Shown here piece by piece: positions 35,467-44,752 of a stretch of DNA of 64,000 bases. The position numbers and the translations under genes were made by a program. Location of the stretch: contig NZ_NKFL01000005.1 of the NCBI RefSeq assembly GCF_002223055.1, forward strand, positions 372,001 to 436,000, written 5' to 3'. The notes below the pieces were generated by a model. The model made no database searches and was not told the origin of the DNA. It worked only from the letters and a program-made list of their open reading frames with translations. Source of the DNA: Burkholderia sp. HI2500. GTDB taxonomy: Bacteria > Pseudomonadota > Gammaproteobacteria > Burkholderiales > Burkholderiaceae. The number at the start of each line of letters is the position of its first letter. Position 1 is the first letter of the stretch.

Positions 35467-38400
35467 CACTGTCCCTTGTTGCCTTCGTCGCCGTTGCCCG
35501 GCTTCTCTTCGTGGTGCGAGTGCTCCTGAGCCAGGCGCAGCGCCTCGTCGACGTCTTCCTTCTCGCCGCTGAAGATCGCGCGGATCTTCACGAAGAACAT
35601 CGGGATCATGAAGATCGCGAGGAACGTCGCCGTGATCATCCCGCCGATCACGCCCGTACCGATTGCGTGCTGGCTCGCCGAGCCCGCGCCGTTGCTGATC
35701 GCGAGCGGCATCACGCCGAGAATGAACGCGAGCGACGTCATCAGGATCGGACGCAGCCGCAGGCGCGCCGCTTCCAGCGCGGCCTCGATCGGCCCCATCT
35801 TCTCCGTCATCTGCAGTTCGCGCGCGAACTCCACGATCAGAATCGCGTTCTTCGCGGACAAGCCCACGGTCGTCAGCAGGCCGACCTGGAAGAACACGTC
35901 GTTCTCGAGGCCGCGCATCGTTGCCGCGAGCAGTGCGCCGATCACGCCGAGCGGCACCACCATGATCACCGAGAACGGGATCGACCAGCTTTCATACAGC
36001 GCCGCCAGACACAGGAACACGACGAGGATCGAGATCGCATACAGGATCGGCGCCTGCGAACCGGACTGGATTTCCTGGAACGACAGGCCCGTCCACGAGT
36101 AGCCGATACCGACCGGCAGCTTCTTCGCGATCTGTTCCATCGCGGCCATCGCCTGACCCGTCGACTTGCCCGGTGCGGCCTGACCCTGGATTTCCATCGC
36201 CGACACACCGTTGTAGCGCTCGAGCTTCGGCGAACCGTATGTCCAGTGACCGGTCGCGAACGAACTGAACGGCACCATCCCGCCCGACCCGTTGCGCACG
36301 TACCAGATGTTCAGGTCTTCCGGCGTCATCCGGAACGGTGCGTCTGCCTGCACGTAGACCTTCTTGATCCGGCCGTCGGTATCGAGGAAGTTGTTCACGT
36401 ACTTCGACGCCCACGCGATCGAGAATGTCTGGTCGATCGCATCCGCCGTCACGCCGAGCGCGTTCGCCTTCTCGCGATCGATGTCGACCTTGTACTGCGG
36501 CGTATCGTTCAGGCCGTTCGGACGCACACCTTGCAGCGTCGGATCCTTCGAGGCCATCCCGAGCAGCTGGTTACGCGCGGCCATCAGCGCATCGTGGCCG
36601 AGACCGGCGTTGTCCGTCAGCTCGAAGTCGAAGCCGGCAGCGGTGCCGAGCTCGGGAATCGACGGCGGGTTGAACGGGATCACGATCGCGTCCTTGTAGC
36701 CCGCGTAGCGCCCGAACATCCGGCCGATCAGCGCCTGCACCTTCTGGTTCGCATGCTGACGCTGCGCGTAGTCCTTCAGGCGAACGAACACGAGACCGGA
36801 GTTCTGGCCGCGGCCGGCGAAGCTGAAGCCGTTGACCGTGAACGCCGATTCGACGATTTCCTTCTCGTCCTTCAGCAGGTAGTCGGAAATGTTCGCGAGC
36901 GTCTTCGCGGTCGTTTCCTGCGTCGAGCCCGACGGCGTCTGCACGATCACGAACATCAGGCCCTGGTCTTCATCCGGCAGGAACGACTTCGGCAGGCGCA
37001 CGAACAGCAGGCCGACCGCGACGATCACGACCAGGTAGATGATGAGCCAGCGGCCCGAGCGCTTGATCACGTGGTGCACGCCGACGTGGTACTTGTCGCG
37101 GCTGTTGTTGAACGTGCGGTTGAACCAACCGAAGAAGCCCTTCTTCTCTTCGTGATGCCCTTGCGGGATCGGCTTGAGGATCGTCGCGCACAGGGCCGGC
37201 GTCAGAATCAACGCGACGAGCACCGACAGCACCATCGCCGACACGATCGTCAGCGAGAACTGACGATAGATCGCGCCGACCGAGCCGCCCGAGAACGCCA
37301 CCGGCACGAACACCGCCGACAGCACGAGCGCCACGCCGACGAGTGCGCCGGTGATCTGGCCCATCGCCTTGCGGGTCGCCTCCTTCGGTGACAGGCCCTC
37401 TTCCGCCATCACCCGCTCGACGTTCTCCACCACCACGATCGCATCGTCCACCAGCAGGCCGATCGCGAGCACGAGGCCGAACATCGACAGCGTGTTGATC
37501 GAGAAGCCCACCATCGACATGATCGCGAACGTGCCGAGCAGCACGACCGGCACCGCGATCGTCGGGATGATCGTCGCCCGCAGGTTCTGCAGGAACAGAT
37601 ACATCACGAGGAACACCAGCACGATACCTTCGAGCAGCGTCTTGACCACTTCCTCGATCGACAGCTTCACGAACGGCGTCGTGTCGTACGGGTACTTCAC
37701 GACGAGGCCGTGCGGGAAGAACGGCGCCAGTTCGTCGATCTTCGCGCGCACGGCCTTCGCGGTCGCCAGCGCGTTCGCGTTGGTCGCGAGCTGGATACCG
37801 AGTGCCGCGGTCGGCTGACCGTTGTACTTCGTGTCGAAGTTGTAGTTTTCACCGCCGAGCTCGAGCTTCGCGACATCCTTCAGGCGAACCTGCGAGCCGT
37901 CCTGGTTGACCTTCAGCAGGATGTTGCCGAACTGCTCGGGCGTCTGCAGCAGCGTCGACTCGGTGATCGTCGCCTGCAGCATCGTGCCCGGCGTGGACGG
38001 CGTGCCGCCGATCTGGCCGCCGGCGATCTGCACGTTCTGTGCGGAGATCGCGGTCGACACGTCGACCGGCGTGAGGCCGTAGTTCGTCAGGCGGGTCGCA
38101 TCGAGCCAGACCCGCATCGCGTACTGCGAGCCGAACAGCGTGACGGTACCGACGCCGTTCAACCGGCTGATCGGGTCCTTCACGTGCGACGCCACGAAGT
38201 TCGCGAGGTCGTACTTGTTCATGCTGCCGTCTTCGGAGTTGAAGGCGAGCACCAGCAGGAAGCTGCTGCTCGACTTCGTCACCGAGAGGCCGAGCTGCTG
38301 CACGACCTGCGGCAGAATCGGCGTCGCGAGCGACAGCTTGTTCTGCACCTGAACCTGTGCGATGTCGGCGTTGGTACCCGGCGCGAAGGTCAGCGTGATC

Positions 38401-38666
38401 GTCGCGTTGCCCGAGTCGTCACTGGTCGACGACATGTACAGGAAGTTGTCGAGACCGCTCATCTGCTGCTCGATCACCTGCGTCACCGTGTCTTCCACCG
38501 TCTTCGCGGAAGCGCCCGGGTAGTTCGCGGTGATCTGGATCGATGGCGGCGCGATCGTCGGATACTGCGAGATCGGCAGCGTGAAGATCGCCGCAACCCC
38601 GGCCAGCATCAGGATGATGGCGATCACCCACGCGAAGATCGGGCGATCGATAAAAAACTTTGCCAT
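35466..38666 (-). CDS. bpeB: RND multidrug efflux inner-membrane pump (AcrB/BpeB type)
   Basis: 1066 residues, the size of AcrB-class HAE1 pumps. It begins [20 protein letters not shown]. The proton-relay aspartate pair is in TM4 ([14 protein letters not shown]) and the partner lysine in TM10 ([14 protein letters not shown]). Two large periplasmic loops are present, with the duplicated twelve-helix plan. It exports hydrophobic drugs and signals from periplasm and membrane to the outside with BpeA and OprB. The C-terminal ~35 residues are charged ([14 protein letters not shown]). Placement beside a TetR repressor and an AcrR-like operator supports a BpeAB-type identity (RND-4 of B. cenocepacia). 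Confidence 0.9.
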   Translation of the reverse strand: MAKFFIDRPIFAWVIAIILMLAGVAAIFTLPISQYPTIAPPSIQITANYPGASAKTVEDTVTQVIEQQMSGLDNFLYMSSTSDDSGNATITLTFAPGTNADIAQVQVQNKLSLATPILPQVVQQLGLSVTKSSSSFLLVLAFNSEDGSMNKYDLANFVASHVKDPISRLNGVGTVTLFGSQYAMRVWLDATRLTNYGLTPVDVSTAISAQNVQIAGGQIGGTPSTPGTMLQATITESTLLQTPEQFGNILLKVNQDGSQVRLKDVAKLELGGENYNFDTKYNGQPTAALGIQLATNANALATAKAVRAKIDELAPFFPHGLVVKYPYDTTPFVKLSIEEVVKTLLEGIVLVFLVMYLFLQNLRATIIPTIAVPVVLLGTFAIMSMVGFSINTLSMFGLVLAIGLLVDDAIVVVENVERVMAEEGLSPKEATRKAMGQITGALVGVALVLSAVFVPVAFSGGSVGAIYRQFSLTIVSAMVLSVLVALILTPALCATILKPIPQGHHEEKKGFFGWFNRTFNNSRDKYHVGVHHVIKRSGRWLIIYLVVIVAVGLLFVRLPKSFLPDEDQGLMFVIVQTPSGSTQETTAKTLANISDYLLKDEKEIVESAFTVNGFSFAGRGQNSGLVFVRLKDYAQRQHANQKVQALIGRMFGRYAGYKDAIVIPFNPPSIPELGTAAGFDFELTDNAGLGHDALMAARNQLLGMASKDPTLQGVRPNGLNDTPQYKVDIDREKANALGVTADAIDQTFSIAWASKYVNNFLDTDGRIKKVYVQADAPFRMTPEDLNIWYVRNGSGGMVPFSSFATGHWTYGSPKLERYNGVSAMEIQGQAAPGKSTGQAMAAMEQIAKKLPVGIGYSWTGLSFQEIQSGSQAPILYAISILVVFLCLAALYESWSIPFSVIMVVPLGVIGALLAATMRGLENDVFFQVGLLTTVGLSAKNAILIVEFARELQMTEKMGPIEAALEAARLRLRPILMTSLAFILGVMPLAISNGAGSASQHAIGTGVIGGMITATFLAIFMIPMFFVKIRAIFSGEKEDVDEALRLAQEHSHHEEKPGNGDEGNKGQ

Positions 38667-38681
38667 GAAACAGGCTCCCTG

Positions 38682-39956
38682 TTATTGCGCGCTCGAAGCA
38701 GCGGCAGCACTCGCCGGCGCGGCGCCCGATGCGGCAGCACCGGAAGCGGCAGCGGCGCCGGAACCGGCGGCAGCCGGCGCGGCGGTGGCGGCGGCGCCCG
38801 ATGCGGCTGCGGCCGCCGGTGCGAGCTGTGCCGGTACCGACTTCACGGTCGCACCCGGGCGCACCTTCTCGCCGCCCTGCACGATCACGTGGTCGCCCGC
38901 CTGCAGACCGCCTTCGACGATCCAGTTCGCGCCCTGCATGCCGGTGGTCTTCAGCGGACGCGGCTCGACCTTGTTGCTGGCGTTCACCACCATCGCGATC
39001 GCCTGGCCCTTCTGGTCATGCGTGACGCCAATCTGCGGCACCAGGAACGCGTTCTCGTTCACGCCTTCCTCGATCCGTGCGCGCACGAACATGCCCGGCA
39101 GCAGCACGCGGCCCGGGTTCGGGAACACCGCGCGGATCGTCACCGAACCGGTGGCCTGGTCGACCGTCACGTCCGAGAACTGCAGCTTGCCGGCTTCCGA
39201 GTAGGTCTTGCCGTCTTCCAGGATCAGCGACACCTTCGCGGCGCCCGGGCCGCTCGTCTTCAGGCGGCCGCTCTGCACGTCCTGGCGCAGCTTCAGGCCT
39301 TCGAGGCTCGACTGCGTGAGGTCGACGTACACCGGATCGAGCTGCTGCACCGTCGACATCAGCGTCGCCTGGCTCGCCTGCACGTACGCGCCCGGCGTCA
39401 CTTGCGAGATGCCGACGCGGCCGGTGATCGGCGACACGACGTCGGTGTAGCCGAGGTTGATCTGCGCGGTATCGACCGCCGCCTTGCCGGCCGCGACGTC
39501 CGCCGCGGCCTGGCCCTGCGTGGCCACCGCGTTGTCGTAGTCCTGCTTGCTGACCGCGTTCGCGGCCACCAGCACCTTGTAGCGCGCGACCAGGGCGTTC
39601 TGCGTGACGAGGTTCGCCTGCGCCTTCGCGAGCGTTGCCTTCGCGCTGTTCAGTGCGGCGACGTACGGCGCCGGGTCGATCTTGTACAGACGCTGGCCGG
39701 CCTTGACGTCGGTGCCTTCGGTGAATTCACGACGCAGCACGATGCCGTCGACCCGCGCGCGGACCTGCGCGACGAGGAATGCGCTGGTGCGGCCCGGCAG
39801 TTCGCTGAAGACCGGTACGGCTTGCGGTTGGACGGTGACGACGCCGACTTCCGGCGTTTGCGGCGGCGGTGCCGATTCTTTTTTCCCGCACGCGGCCAGG
39901 AAAACGGCGGCCGTCGCGACAGTGATTAAGCGGTATGGAACCCGTTCGACGCGCAT
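38682..39956 (-). CDS. bpeA: RND efflux periplasmic adaptor lipoprotein (AcrA/BpeA type)
   Basis: 424 residues from ATG 39956. Lipobox AVFLAAC with the cysteine near residue 22, followed by the membrane-fusion fold: a lipoyl half-motif around VRARVDGIV, a coiled-coil hairpin (AKATLAKAQANLVTQNALVARYKVL), and beta-barrel segments. The last ~45 residues are a low-complexity Ala/Ser/Gly/Pro tail with no counterpart in AcrA. It bridges the pump and the outer-membrane channel. First gene of the operon, 15 bp before bpeB. A longer start at 40019 would overlap the promoter. Confidence 0.88.
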   Translation of the reverse strand: MRVERVPYRLITVATAAVFLAACGKKESAPPPQTPEVGVVTVQPQAVPVFSELPGRTSAFLVAQVRARVDGIVLRREFTEGTDVKAGQRLYKIDPAPYVAALNSAKATLAKAQANLVTQNALVARYKVLVAANAVSKQDYDNAVATQGQAAADVAAGKAAVDTAQINLGYTDVVSPITGRVGISQVTPGAYVQASQATLMSTVQQLDPVYVDLTQSSLEGLKLRQDVQSGRLKTSGPGAAKVSLILEDGKTYSEAGKLQFSDVTVDQATGSVTIRAVFPNPGRVLLPGMFVRARIEEGVNENAFLVPQIGVTHDQKGQAIAMVVNASNKVEPRPLKTTGMQGANWIVEGGLQAGDHVIVQGGEKVRPGATVKSVPAQLAPAAAAASGAAATAAPAAAGSGAAAASGAAASGAAPASAAAASSAQ

Positions 39957-40199
39957 GGAGCGACCTCTGTGTATAACCAATGGAATAAGTGCCGCACCCG
40001 ACCGGAGGGAGCGCGACACGGATGCGCCTCACGGCGCAGATCGAACACCTGAAATACTGGACTGCTAGATACAGCAAGCGGCACGAAACCTCCGTGCCGA
40101 CAGGTTGCCCCGCACTGCGGACTGGAACTTTGGCGGGAATCAGCAGAGTGGGATATTAACTGATTGCCACTTGGGTCATTCGATCGTAGGGTGGTATTG

Positions 40200-40223
40200 T
40201 ATATACATTCATGAATGTATGTA
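40200..40223. promoter_or_regulatory. AcrR/BpeR-type operator between the efflux operon and its regulator
   Basis: A 24-bp site centred on the perfect 18-bp palindrome ATACATTCATGAATGTAT (40203-40220). It closely resembles the 24-bp E. coli AcrR operator, sharing the outer half ending GAATGTATGTA. It lies in the 401-bp divergent gap (39957-40357), 134 bp upstream of the TetR start, and is the likely binding site for that repressor. Apart from small hairpins the rest of the gap shows no gene. Confidence 0.75.
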
Positions 40224-40357
40224 AAAAGCCCGTTTGTGCCCCGCCTGCCGTCCAGTCTTACGGATTGTTACCAATCGCAAGCATAGCCAGTCTATATGAC
40301 TGCGCCGAGGGTTGCAGACCCTAAATTCACCTACGATCATTCCAATCAGGCCTGCAC

Positions 40358-40999
40358 ATGGTCAGACGTACCAAGGAGGAGGCGCTCGAGACGCGTAACC
40401 GCATTCTCGACGCCGCCGAACACGTGTTCTTCGAGAAGGGCGTGTCGCACACGTCGCTCGCTGACATCGCCCAGCATGCCGGCGTGACGCGCGGCGCGAT
40501 CTACTGGCATTTCGCGAACAAGAGCGAACTGTTCGACGCGATGTTCGACCGCGTGTTTCTGCCGATCGACGAGCTGAAGCGGATGCCGCTCGACGCGCCG
40601 GGCGGCAATCCGCTCGAGAAGATCCGGCAGATCCTGATCTGGTGCCTGCTCGGCGTGCAGCGCGACGCGCAGTTGCGCCGCGTGTTCAGCATCCTGTTCA
40701 TGAAGTGCGAGTACGTCGCGGATCTGGAGCCGCTGCTCCAGCGCAACCGTGCGGGCATGAGCGAGGCGCTGCACGCGATCGATGCCGATCTCGCGGGGGC
40801 CGTGCGGCTCAAGCTGCTGCCCGAGCGGCTCGATACGTGGCGCGCGACGCTGATGCTGCACACGCTCGTCAGCGGTTTCGTGCGCGACATGCTGATGCTG
40901 CCCGACGAGATCGACGCCGAGCAGCATGCGGAAAAGCTCGTCGACGGCTGTTTTGACATGCTGCGCTTCAGCCCGGCGATGCTGAAGGACGGCGACTGA
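40358..40999 (+). CDS. bpeR: TetR family repressor of the RND pump (AcrR/BpeR type)
   Basis: 213 residues. The N-terminal HTH reads ETRNRILDAAEHVFFEKGVSHTSLADIAQHAGVTRGAIYWHF, the AcrR/TtgR/BpeR pattern, followed by an all-helical drug-binding domain. Divergent from bpeA with an AcrR-like operator in between, so ligand binding should relieve repression of the pump. ATG 40358 gives MVRRTKEEALETR, the standard opening of this subgroup. Confidence 0.88.
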   Translation: MVRRTKEEALETRNRILDAAEHVFFEKGVSHTSLADIAQHAGVTRGAIYWHFANKSELFDAMFDRVFLPIDELKRMPLDAPGGNPLEKIRQILIWCLLGVQRDAQLRRVFSILFMKCEYVADLEPLLQRNRAGMSEALHAIDADLAGAVRLKLLPERLDTWRATLMLHTLVSGFVRDMLMLPDEIDAEQHAEKLVDGCFDMLRFSPAMLKDGD

Positions 41000-41099
41000 C
41001 CGCGCGACGAGCGCTCGCTTGCGGCGTTGTCTGTTTCATCGGGCGGCGCACCGGGCCGCGCCAACGCGCTGCCCGCGCCCTCCCCCTGTCCCTGCTGTT

Positions 41100-41783
41100 T
41101 CAGGCCGCCTTCATGTTCGCGCGCTGCGCGCGGGCCCGCCGGTTCGACGCGGCGACCGAATCGCGCTTCGGCATCGGCGCACCGGCCAGTCCCGCGATCC
41201 ACGCGTCGGTCGACATCACGGCCGCGAAATTCGACTGGAACACCACCGTATAAGCGCGGTGAATCTCCTCGGCGCTCGCCGCCCCCGCTTCGTTCTCGTA
41301 AGGCAGTGCGCCCGTCGCGTCATTGAGGTACTCGACATTCAGCCCCGCGTGCGCCGCGTGATAGACCGTCGACGCATTGCAGTTGTGCGTCATGTAGCCG
41401 GCCACCGCGAGCGTGTCGATCCCGTGCGCGTCGAGCCACGCGGCGAGGTCGGTTCCGGCGAACGAGCTTGCCTGCTTCTTCTCGATCAGGTGCGCATACG
41501 GCCGGCCGGCAACGACCGCGTGCAGCGCGACGCCGTCGGAGCCGGGCGCGAAGATCGGCGCGCCGGCCGGTGCGACGTGCTGGACGACAATCACCGGCAC
41601 GCCGGCCGCGTGCGCGGCGTCGATCGCGCGGCCGATGTTCGCGAGCGACACGTCGAGCGGTGGATATTCGATCGGCAGGTTGCCCGTCACGTATTCGTTC
41701 TGGACGTCGATCACGATCAGTGCGCGACGGGCAGCCGGACGGGAAACGGCTTGGGAAGCGGAATGCGGGACGGCGTTCGACAT
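41100..41783 (-). CDS. Isochorismatase-family cysteine hydrolase
   Basis: 227 residues. The catalytic triad of the family is present: D26 in VIDVQNE, K103 in EKKQASSF and C135 in THNCNAST. The core resembles nicotinamidase-like amidohydrolases. The start at 41783 follows AGGAG. It is divergent from a GlxA-type regulator, a pairing often seen in Burkholderia, where the regulator controls the hydrolase. The substrate is unknown; hydrolysis of an amide or vinyl ether in the cytoplasm is all the family allows one to say. Confidence 0.87.
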   Translation of the reverse strand: MSNAVPHSASQAVSRPAARRALIVIDVQNEYVTGNLPIEYPPLDVSLANIGRAIDAAHAAGVPVIVVQHVAPAGAPIFAPGSDGVALHAVVAGRPYAHLIEKKQASSFAGTDLAAWLDAHGIDTLAVAGYMTHNCNASTVYHAAHAGLNVEYLNDATGALPYENEAGAASAEEIHRAYTVVFQSNFAAVMSTDAWIAGLAGAPMPKRDSVAASNRRARAQRANMKAA

Positions 41784-41880
41784 GACGGGCTCCTGGTCCG
41801 GGGGCGCGGCCCCGCCCCGGAACGGGACGGCCAGCGGCGCGATGCGATGCATTGTCGGCGCGCATCGTTCACGGGGACAG

Positions 41881-41924
41881 TGGCCCGATAGCCATTCTTC
41901 GATAAAATCGGGCCATCGCCATTC
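41881..41924. promoter_or_regulatory. Inverted and direct repeats between the hydrolase and the GlxA regulator
   Basis: TGGCCCGAT (41881-41889) and ATCGGGCCA (41907-41915) are perfect 9-bp arms. GCCATTC occurs at 41891-41897 and again at 41918-41924, 27 bp apart. All lie within 55 bp of the regulator start. Candidate sites for the AraC-type regulator. Confidence 0.5.
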
Positions 41925-41935
41925 CGGAGCCCGCC

Positions 41936-42940
41936 ATGACCGCCGCCGCCTCGTCCACCCGGACCGCCCAGCCTGCTCCGACCGTCGTTGCCGTGATCGC
42001 GTATGACGGCATCAGCCCGTTCCATCTGTCGGTGCCGTCGGTCGTGTTCGGCAAGGAGCGCGACGCGGCCGCCTCGCCCACGTTCGAGTTCCGCGTCTGC
42101 TCGGCCGAACGTGGCCCGCTGTCGACGACGGGCGGCTTCACGATCACCGCGCCGTACGGGCTCGACGGGCTCGACGATGCGGACATCGTCATCGTGCCGG
42201 CCTGGCGTGACCCGGACGAAGCGCCGCCCGACGTGCTGCTCGACGCCGTCCGCGCGGCCGCCGCGCGTGGCACGCAACTCGTCGGGCTGTGCCTCGGCGC
42301 CTACGTGCTCGCCGCGGCCGGCCTGCTCGACGGCCGCCCGGCCACCACGCACTGGGCGTGGGCCGACGACTTCGCACGACGCTTTCCGCGCGTGAAGCTC
42401 GATCCGGACGTGCTGTACGTGGAAGACGGCAACCTGATGACGTCGGCCGGCACGGCCGCCGGGCTCGACTGCTGCCTGCACGTCGTCCGGCTGCGCTTCG
42501 GCTCGCACGCCGCGAACCAGATCGCGCGCCGCCTCGTAATCCCGCCGCACCGGCAGGGCGGGCAGGCGCAATACGTGCCGCAGCCGGTGGCCGCGCACCC
42601 GCGCGATGCGCGGCTCGCGGGCCTGCTCGACTGGGTGCGCGCCCACCTCGACGCCGCACACAGCGTCGATTCGCTCGCCGAACGCGTGCTGATGAGCCGG
42701 CGCACGTTCACGCGCCACTTCCGCCAGGCGACCGGCACGACCGTCACTGCGTGGCTGCAGGCCGAGCGGCTCGCGCGCGCGCAGCATCTGCTGGAAACCA
42801 CCGGGCAATCGATCGATGCGATCGCGCAGGCGGCCGGCTACGGGTCGAGCGTGTCACTGCGCCAGCATTTCGCGGGCGCGCTCGGCACGTCGCCGTCGGC
42901 ATATCGAAGGGAATTTCGCGGCGCCGATGTCGTGCGGTAA
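41936..42940 (+). CDS. GlxA family transcriptional regulator (DJ-1/PfpI domain plus AraC HTH)
   Basis: 334 residues. The N-terminal two-thirds is a DJ-1/PfpI (class I amidotransferase-like) domain with C119 at the nucleophile elbow (GLCLGAYVLAAAG). The C-terminal ~100 residues form the double AraC helix-turn-helix (DSLAERVLMSRRTFTRHFRQATG, then SIDAIAQAAGYGSSVSLRQHF). It probably senses a small metabolite and activates the divergent isochorismatase-type gene. The effector is unknown. Confidence 0.9.
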   Translation: MTAAASSTRTAQPAPTVVAVIAYDGISPFHLSVPSVVFGKERDAAASPTFEFRVCSAERGPLSTTGGFTITAPYGLDGLDDADIVIVPAWRDPDEAPPDVLLDAVRAAAARGTQLVGLCLGAYVLAAAGLLDGRPATTHWAWADDFARRFPRVKLDPDVLYVEDGNLMTSAGTAAGLDCCLHVVRLRFGSHAANQIARRLVIPPHRQGGQAQYVPQPVAAHPRDARLAGLLDWVRAHLDAAHSVDSLAERVLMSRRTFTRHFRQATGTTVTAWLQAERLARAQHLLETTGQSIDAIAQAAGYGSSVSLRQHFAGALGTSPSAYRREFRGADVVR

Positions 42941-42981
42941 CGCGCGCGGCGAGCAGCCTCGCAGCGGAGCCGGCCGGCCGC

Positions 42982-43689
42982 TCAGCCGCCGTTGATCCAG
43001 CGCGCCGCGTAAAGCAGCAGCGCGACGAAGACGATCATCGCGGCCCACGCCCACACGGGCACCGTGCCGGCGCCGCGATGCGGGAGCGCGCCGGCGGCAC
43101 GCCCGGTCAGCGCACCGCCGAGGTGCGGCGGCAGCGCACGTTTCGTCGCGGCCACCAGCGACGCCGGCCGCAGGAACACGTGCTGGCGCCGTGGCGCGGC
43201 CGAGCGCGCGCGGTTCGGCGCGAGACCGTGCTTCGCCTGCACGACCGCGCAAAATTCACGGAAGAAATCGTCGGTCCATTCGCGCAGCGTATTTTCGATC
43301 TGCCGCCCCGGCAGCTCGGTGAGCGGGCCGCTCGCCGTCGCCCAGACGACGTACTCGATGCGCGTGGCGTTCGCGTCGTCATCCGGCATCAGCACGAGCT
43401 CGACCTGGCCGCGCAGCGCGCCGAGCCCGTCGGCCCGCGCCTTGAAGTTGAGCACGCGGCGCGGCTGCCCTTCCGCGTCGCCCTGCTCGGCGGCCGCATG
43501 CGCACGCACGTCGTAGCGGGCGCGCAGCGGGCCGAGCGGCACCGTGATCGTCAGCGCAAACTCGCCGTGCGCAAGCTTCACGAAGGATTCGCAATGGTCG
43601 AAGCTCGCGCGCAGCAACGCGAGATCCTCGAATGCCTCCCGCACGACGGGCGGGGCGAGCGGTATGCGTAACGTGTCGTTCAGTTCCAT
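42982..43689 (-). CDS. CoxG-like SRPBCC protein with C-terminal membrane anchor
   Basis: 235 residues from ATG 43689 (MELNDTLRIPLAPPVV). The first ~150 residues match the CoxG/SRPBCC lipid-binding-like fold (START superfamily), with LREWTDDFFREFCAVV closing the domain. A linker and one hydrophobic helix follow (VWAWAAMIVFVALLLYAARW), so it is probably tethered to the inner membrane facing the cytoplasm. CoxG recruits CO dehydrogenase in some bacteria, but no such genes are present here. Function unknown. Confidence 0.75.
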   Translation of the reverse strand: MELNDTLRIPLAPPVVREAFEDLALLRASFDHCESFVKLAHGEFALTITVPLGPLRARYDVRAHAAAEQGDAEGQPRRVLNFKARADGLGALRGQVELVLMPDDDANATRIEYVVWATASGPLTELPGRQIENTLREWTDDFFREFCAVVQAKHGLAPNRARSAAPRRQHVFLRPASLVAATKRALPPHLGGALTGRAAGALPHRGAGTVPVWAWAAMIVFVALLLYAARWINGG

Positions 43690-43717
43690 GACGCCTCCCC
43701 GATGAACACGCGCCGCA

Positions 43718-44077
43718 TCAGGACGTCTCGACGAGACTGTCGATCCGTGCAGCGTCGAAGGCAACGTAGTGCGCGAGCGCCAGCGCAGCCGCCTTCGGTT
43801 CCTCATAACTCCATGCGGCGTTCTCGATCACGCCGTCTTCGGTCTGCAAGTCGAAGTGCACGGCCTCGCCCCTGAACGGACAGGCCGACGTGACGCCCGA
43901 CTTCACGAGCCGGCGCATGTTGACGTCGCGGCGCGGCAGGTAGTGGGTGTCCGGCAGGCCCGCTTCGCGCACGGTCAGCGCGCCGTGCGAATCGGCGTAC
44001 GTGATGCCGCGATGGATCACGCGCACGCGATGGCGGTTCGGCACGATTTCGAGACGAGGGTCGGCTGCGTCGGACAT
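43718..44077 (-). CDS. DUF427 domain protein
   Basis: 119 residues, the whole length being one DUF427 domain: VRVIHRGITYADS, THYLPRRDVNM, CPFRGEAVHFDL and AAWSYEEPKAAA are its usual landmarks. Small, soluble, without signal peptide. The biochemical role of the family is not settled. It starts at ATG 44077 behind a Shine-Dalgarno-like GGAG and lies 28 bp before the CoxG-like gene on the same strand, so the pair may be co-transcribed. Confidence 0.8.
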   Translation of the reverse strand: MSDAADPRLEIVPNRHRVRVIHRGITYADSHGALTVREAGLPDTHYLPRRDVNMRRLVKSGVTSACPFRGEAVHFDLQTEDGVIENAAWSYEEPKAAALALAHYVAFDAARIDSLVETS

Positions 44078-44123
44078 CGTTTCTCCTTGGGGCGGCCCGG
44101 CCAGGCCGGACTCAGGAAACGAA

Positions 44124-44151
44124 AAAGCCACGGCACGGGTGCCGTGGCTTT
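44124..44151 (-). terminator. Intrinsic terminator of the 44210-44647 gene
   Basis: AAAGCCACGGCAC (44124-44136) pairs perfectly with GTGCCGTGGCTTT (44139-44151). On the minus strand the stem is followed by TTTTTC. It lies 58 bp past the stop of the leftward exported-protein gene. Confidence 0.8.
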
Positions 44152-44209
44152 CATTATGGGCGAAACCGCAGCCGAATGCGCAACCCCGGGCGGGGCCGCG
44201 CGCGGCGGG

Positions 44210-44647
44210 CTACTGCGCGCTCCACTGGAAGGCGGCTTTCGCGCCGCCCTTCGCGCCGACCGTGACGGCGCGGGATTCCTCGTTGCCCTGGTACGAAGCC
44301 TGCACCGTATAGCGGCCCGGCGGCACCTTCACGAGCATGTACGGCCCGCGCGCGTCGGTCTTCAGCACTTCGGTACCCTTGCCGTCGACGATCCGCACAT
44401 GGACGTCGGCCAGGAACTCACCGCCCTTGCCGGTGAACCGCAGCGCCAGCGGCCAACTCGGCTCGCTGCGCTGGAACGCCGTCGATTCGTCCAGCCCGAC
44501 GCCGCCGGACACGAAGGTGACGTCGCCCTGCTGGCGCGCGGCGGGCAAGCCGTCCGACTGCGCGTACGCGCCGGTCGCTCCGGCTGCGAGGCCGGCGGCC
44601 AGCGCCGCGGCGACGGCAAATCGGGACACGTTGCGTAGATATTGCAT
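44210..44647 (-). CDS. Small exported protein with carboxypeptidase-regulatory-like beta domain
   Basis: 145 residues. The signal peptide ends near GAYAQ (residues 29-33). The mature part is a beta-sandwich resembling the carboxypeptidase regulatory-like fold: DVHVRIVDGKGTEVLKTDARGPYMLVKVPPGRYTV, and a C-terminal AAFQWSAQ strand. Probably periplasmic. Start ATG 44647 with AGGAGAG upstream. It is separated from degP by 105 bp on the same strand and followed by its own terminator. Function unknown; proximity to the envelope-stress genes may be meaningful. Confidence 0.75.
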   Translation of the reverse strand: MQYLRNVSRFAVAAALAAGLAAGATGAYAQSDGLPAARQQGDVTFVSGGVGLDESTAFQRSEPSWPLALRFTGKGGEFLADVHVRIVDGKGTEVLKTDARGPYMLVKVPPGRYTVQASYQGNEESRAVTVGAKGGAKAAFQWSAQ

Positions 44648-44752
44648 GGCTCTCTCCTTGGGGTCGGAACACATACAGGGCGCCGCGTCACACCTTCAGT
44701 ACGGCGGCGGCGCCCGCCGCGGCCGGCCTGGCCGGCCATCGGCCGTGGCCGG

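Noticed and set aside
35376..39929. Long rightward frames opposite the RND pump genes
   Set aside because: Arg/His/Asp-rich composition typical of antisense in high-GC DNA; the leftward frames match AcrA, AcrB and OprM throughout.
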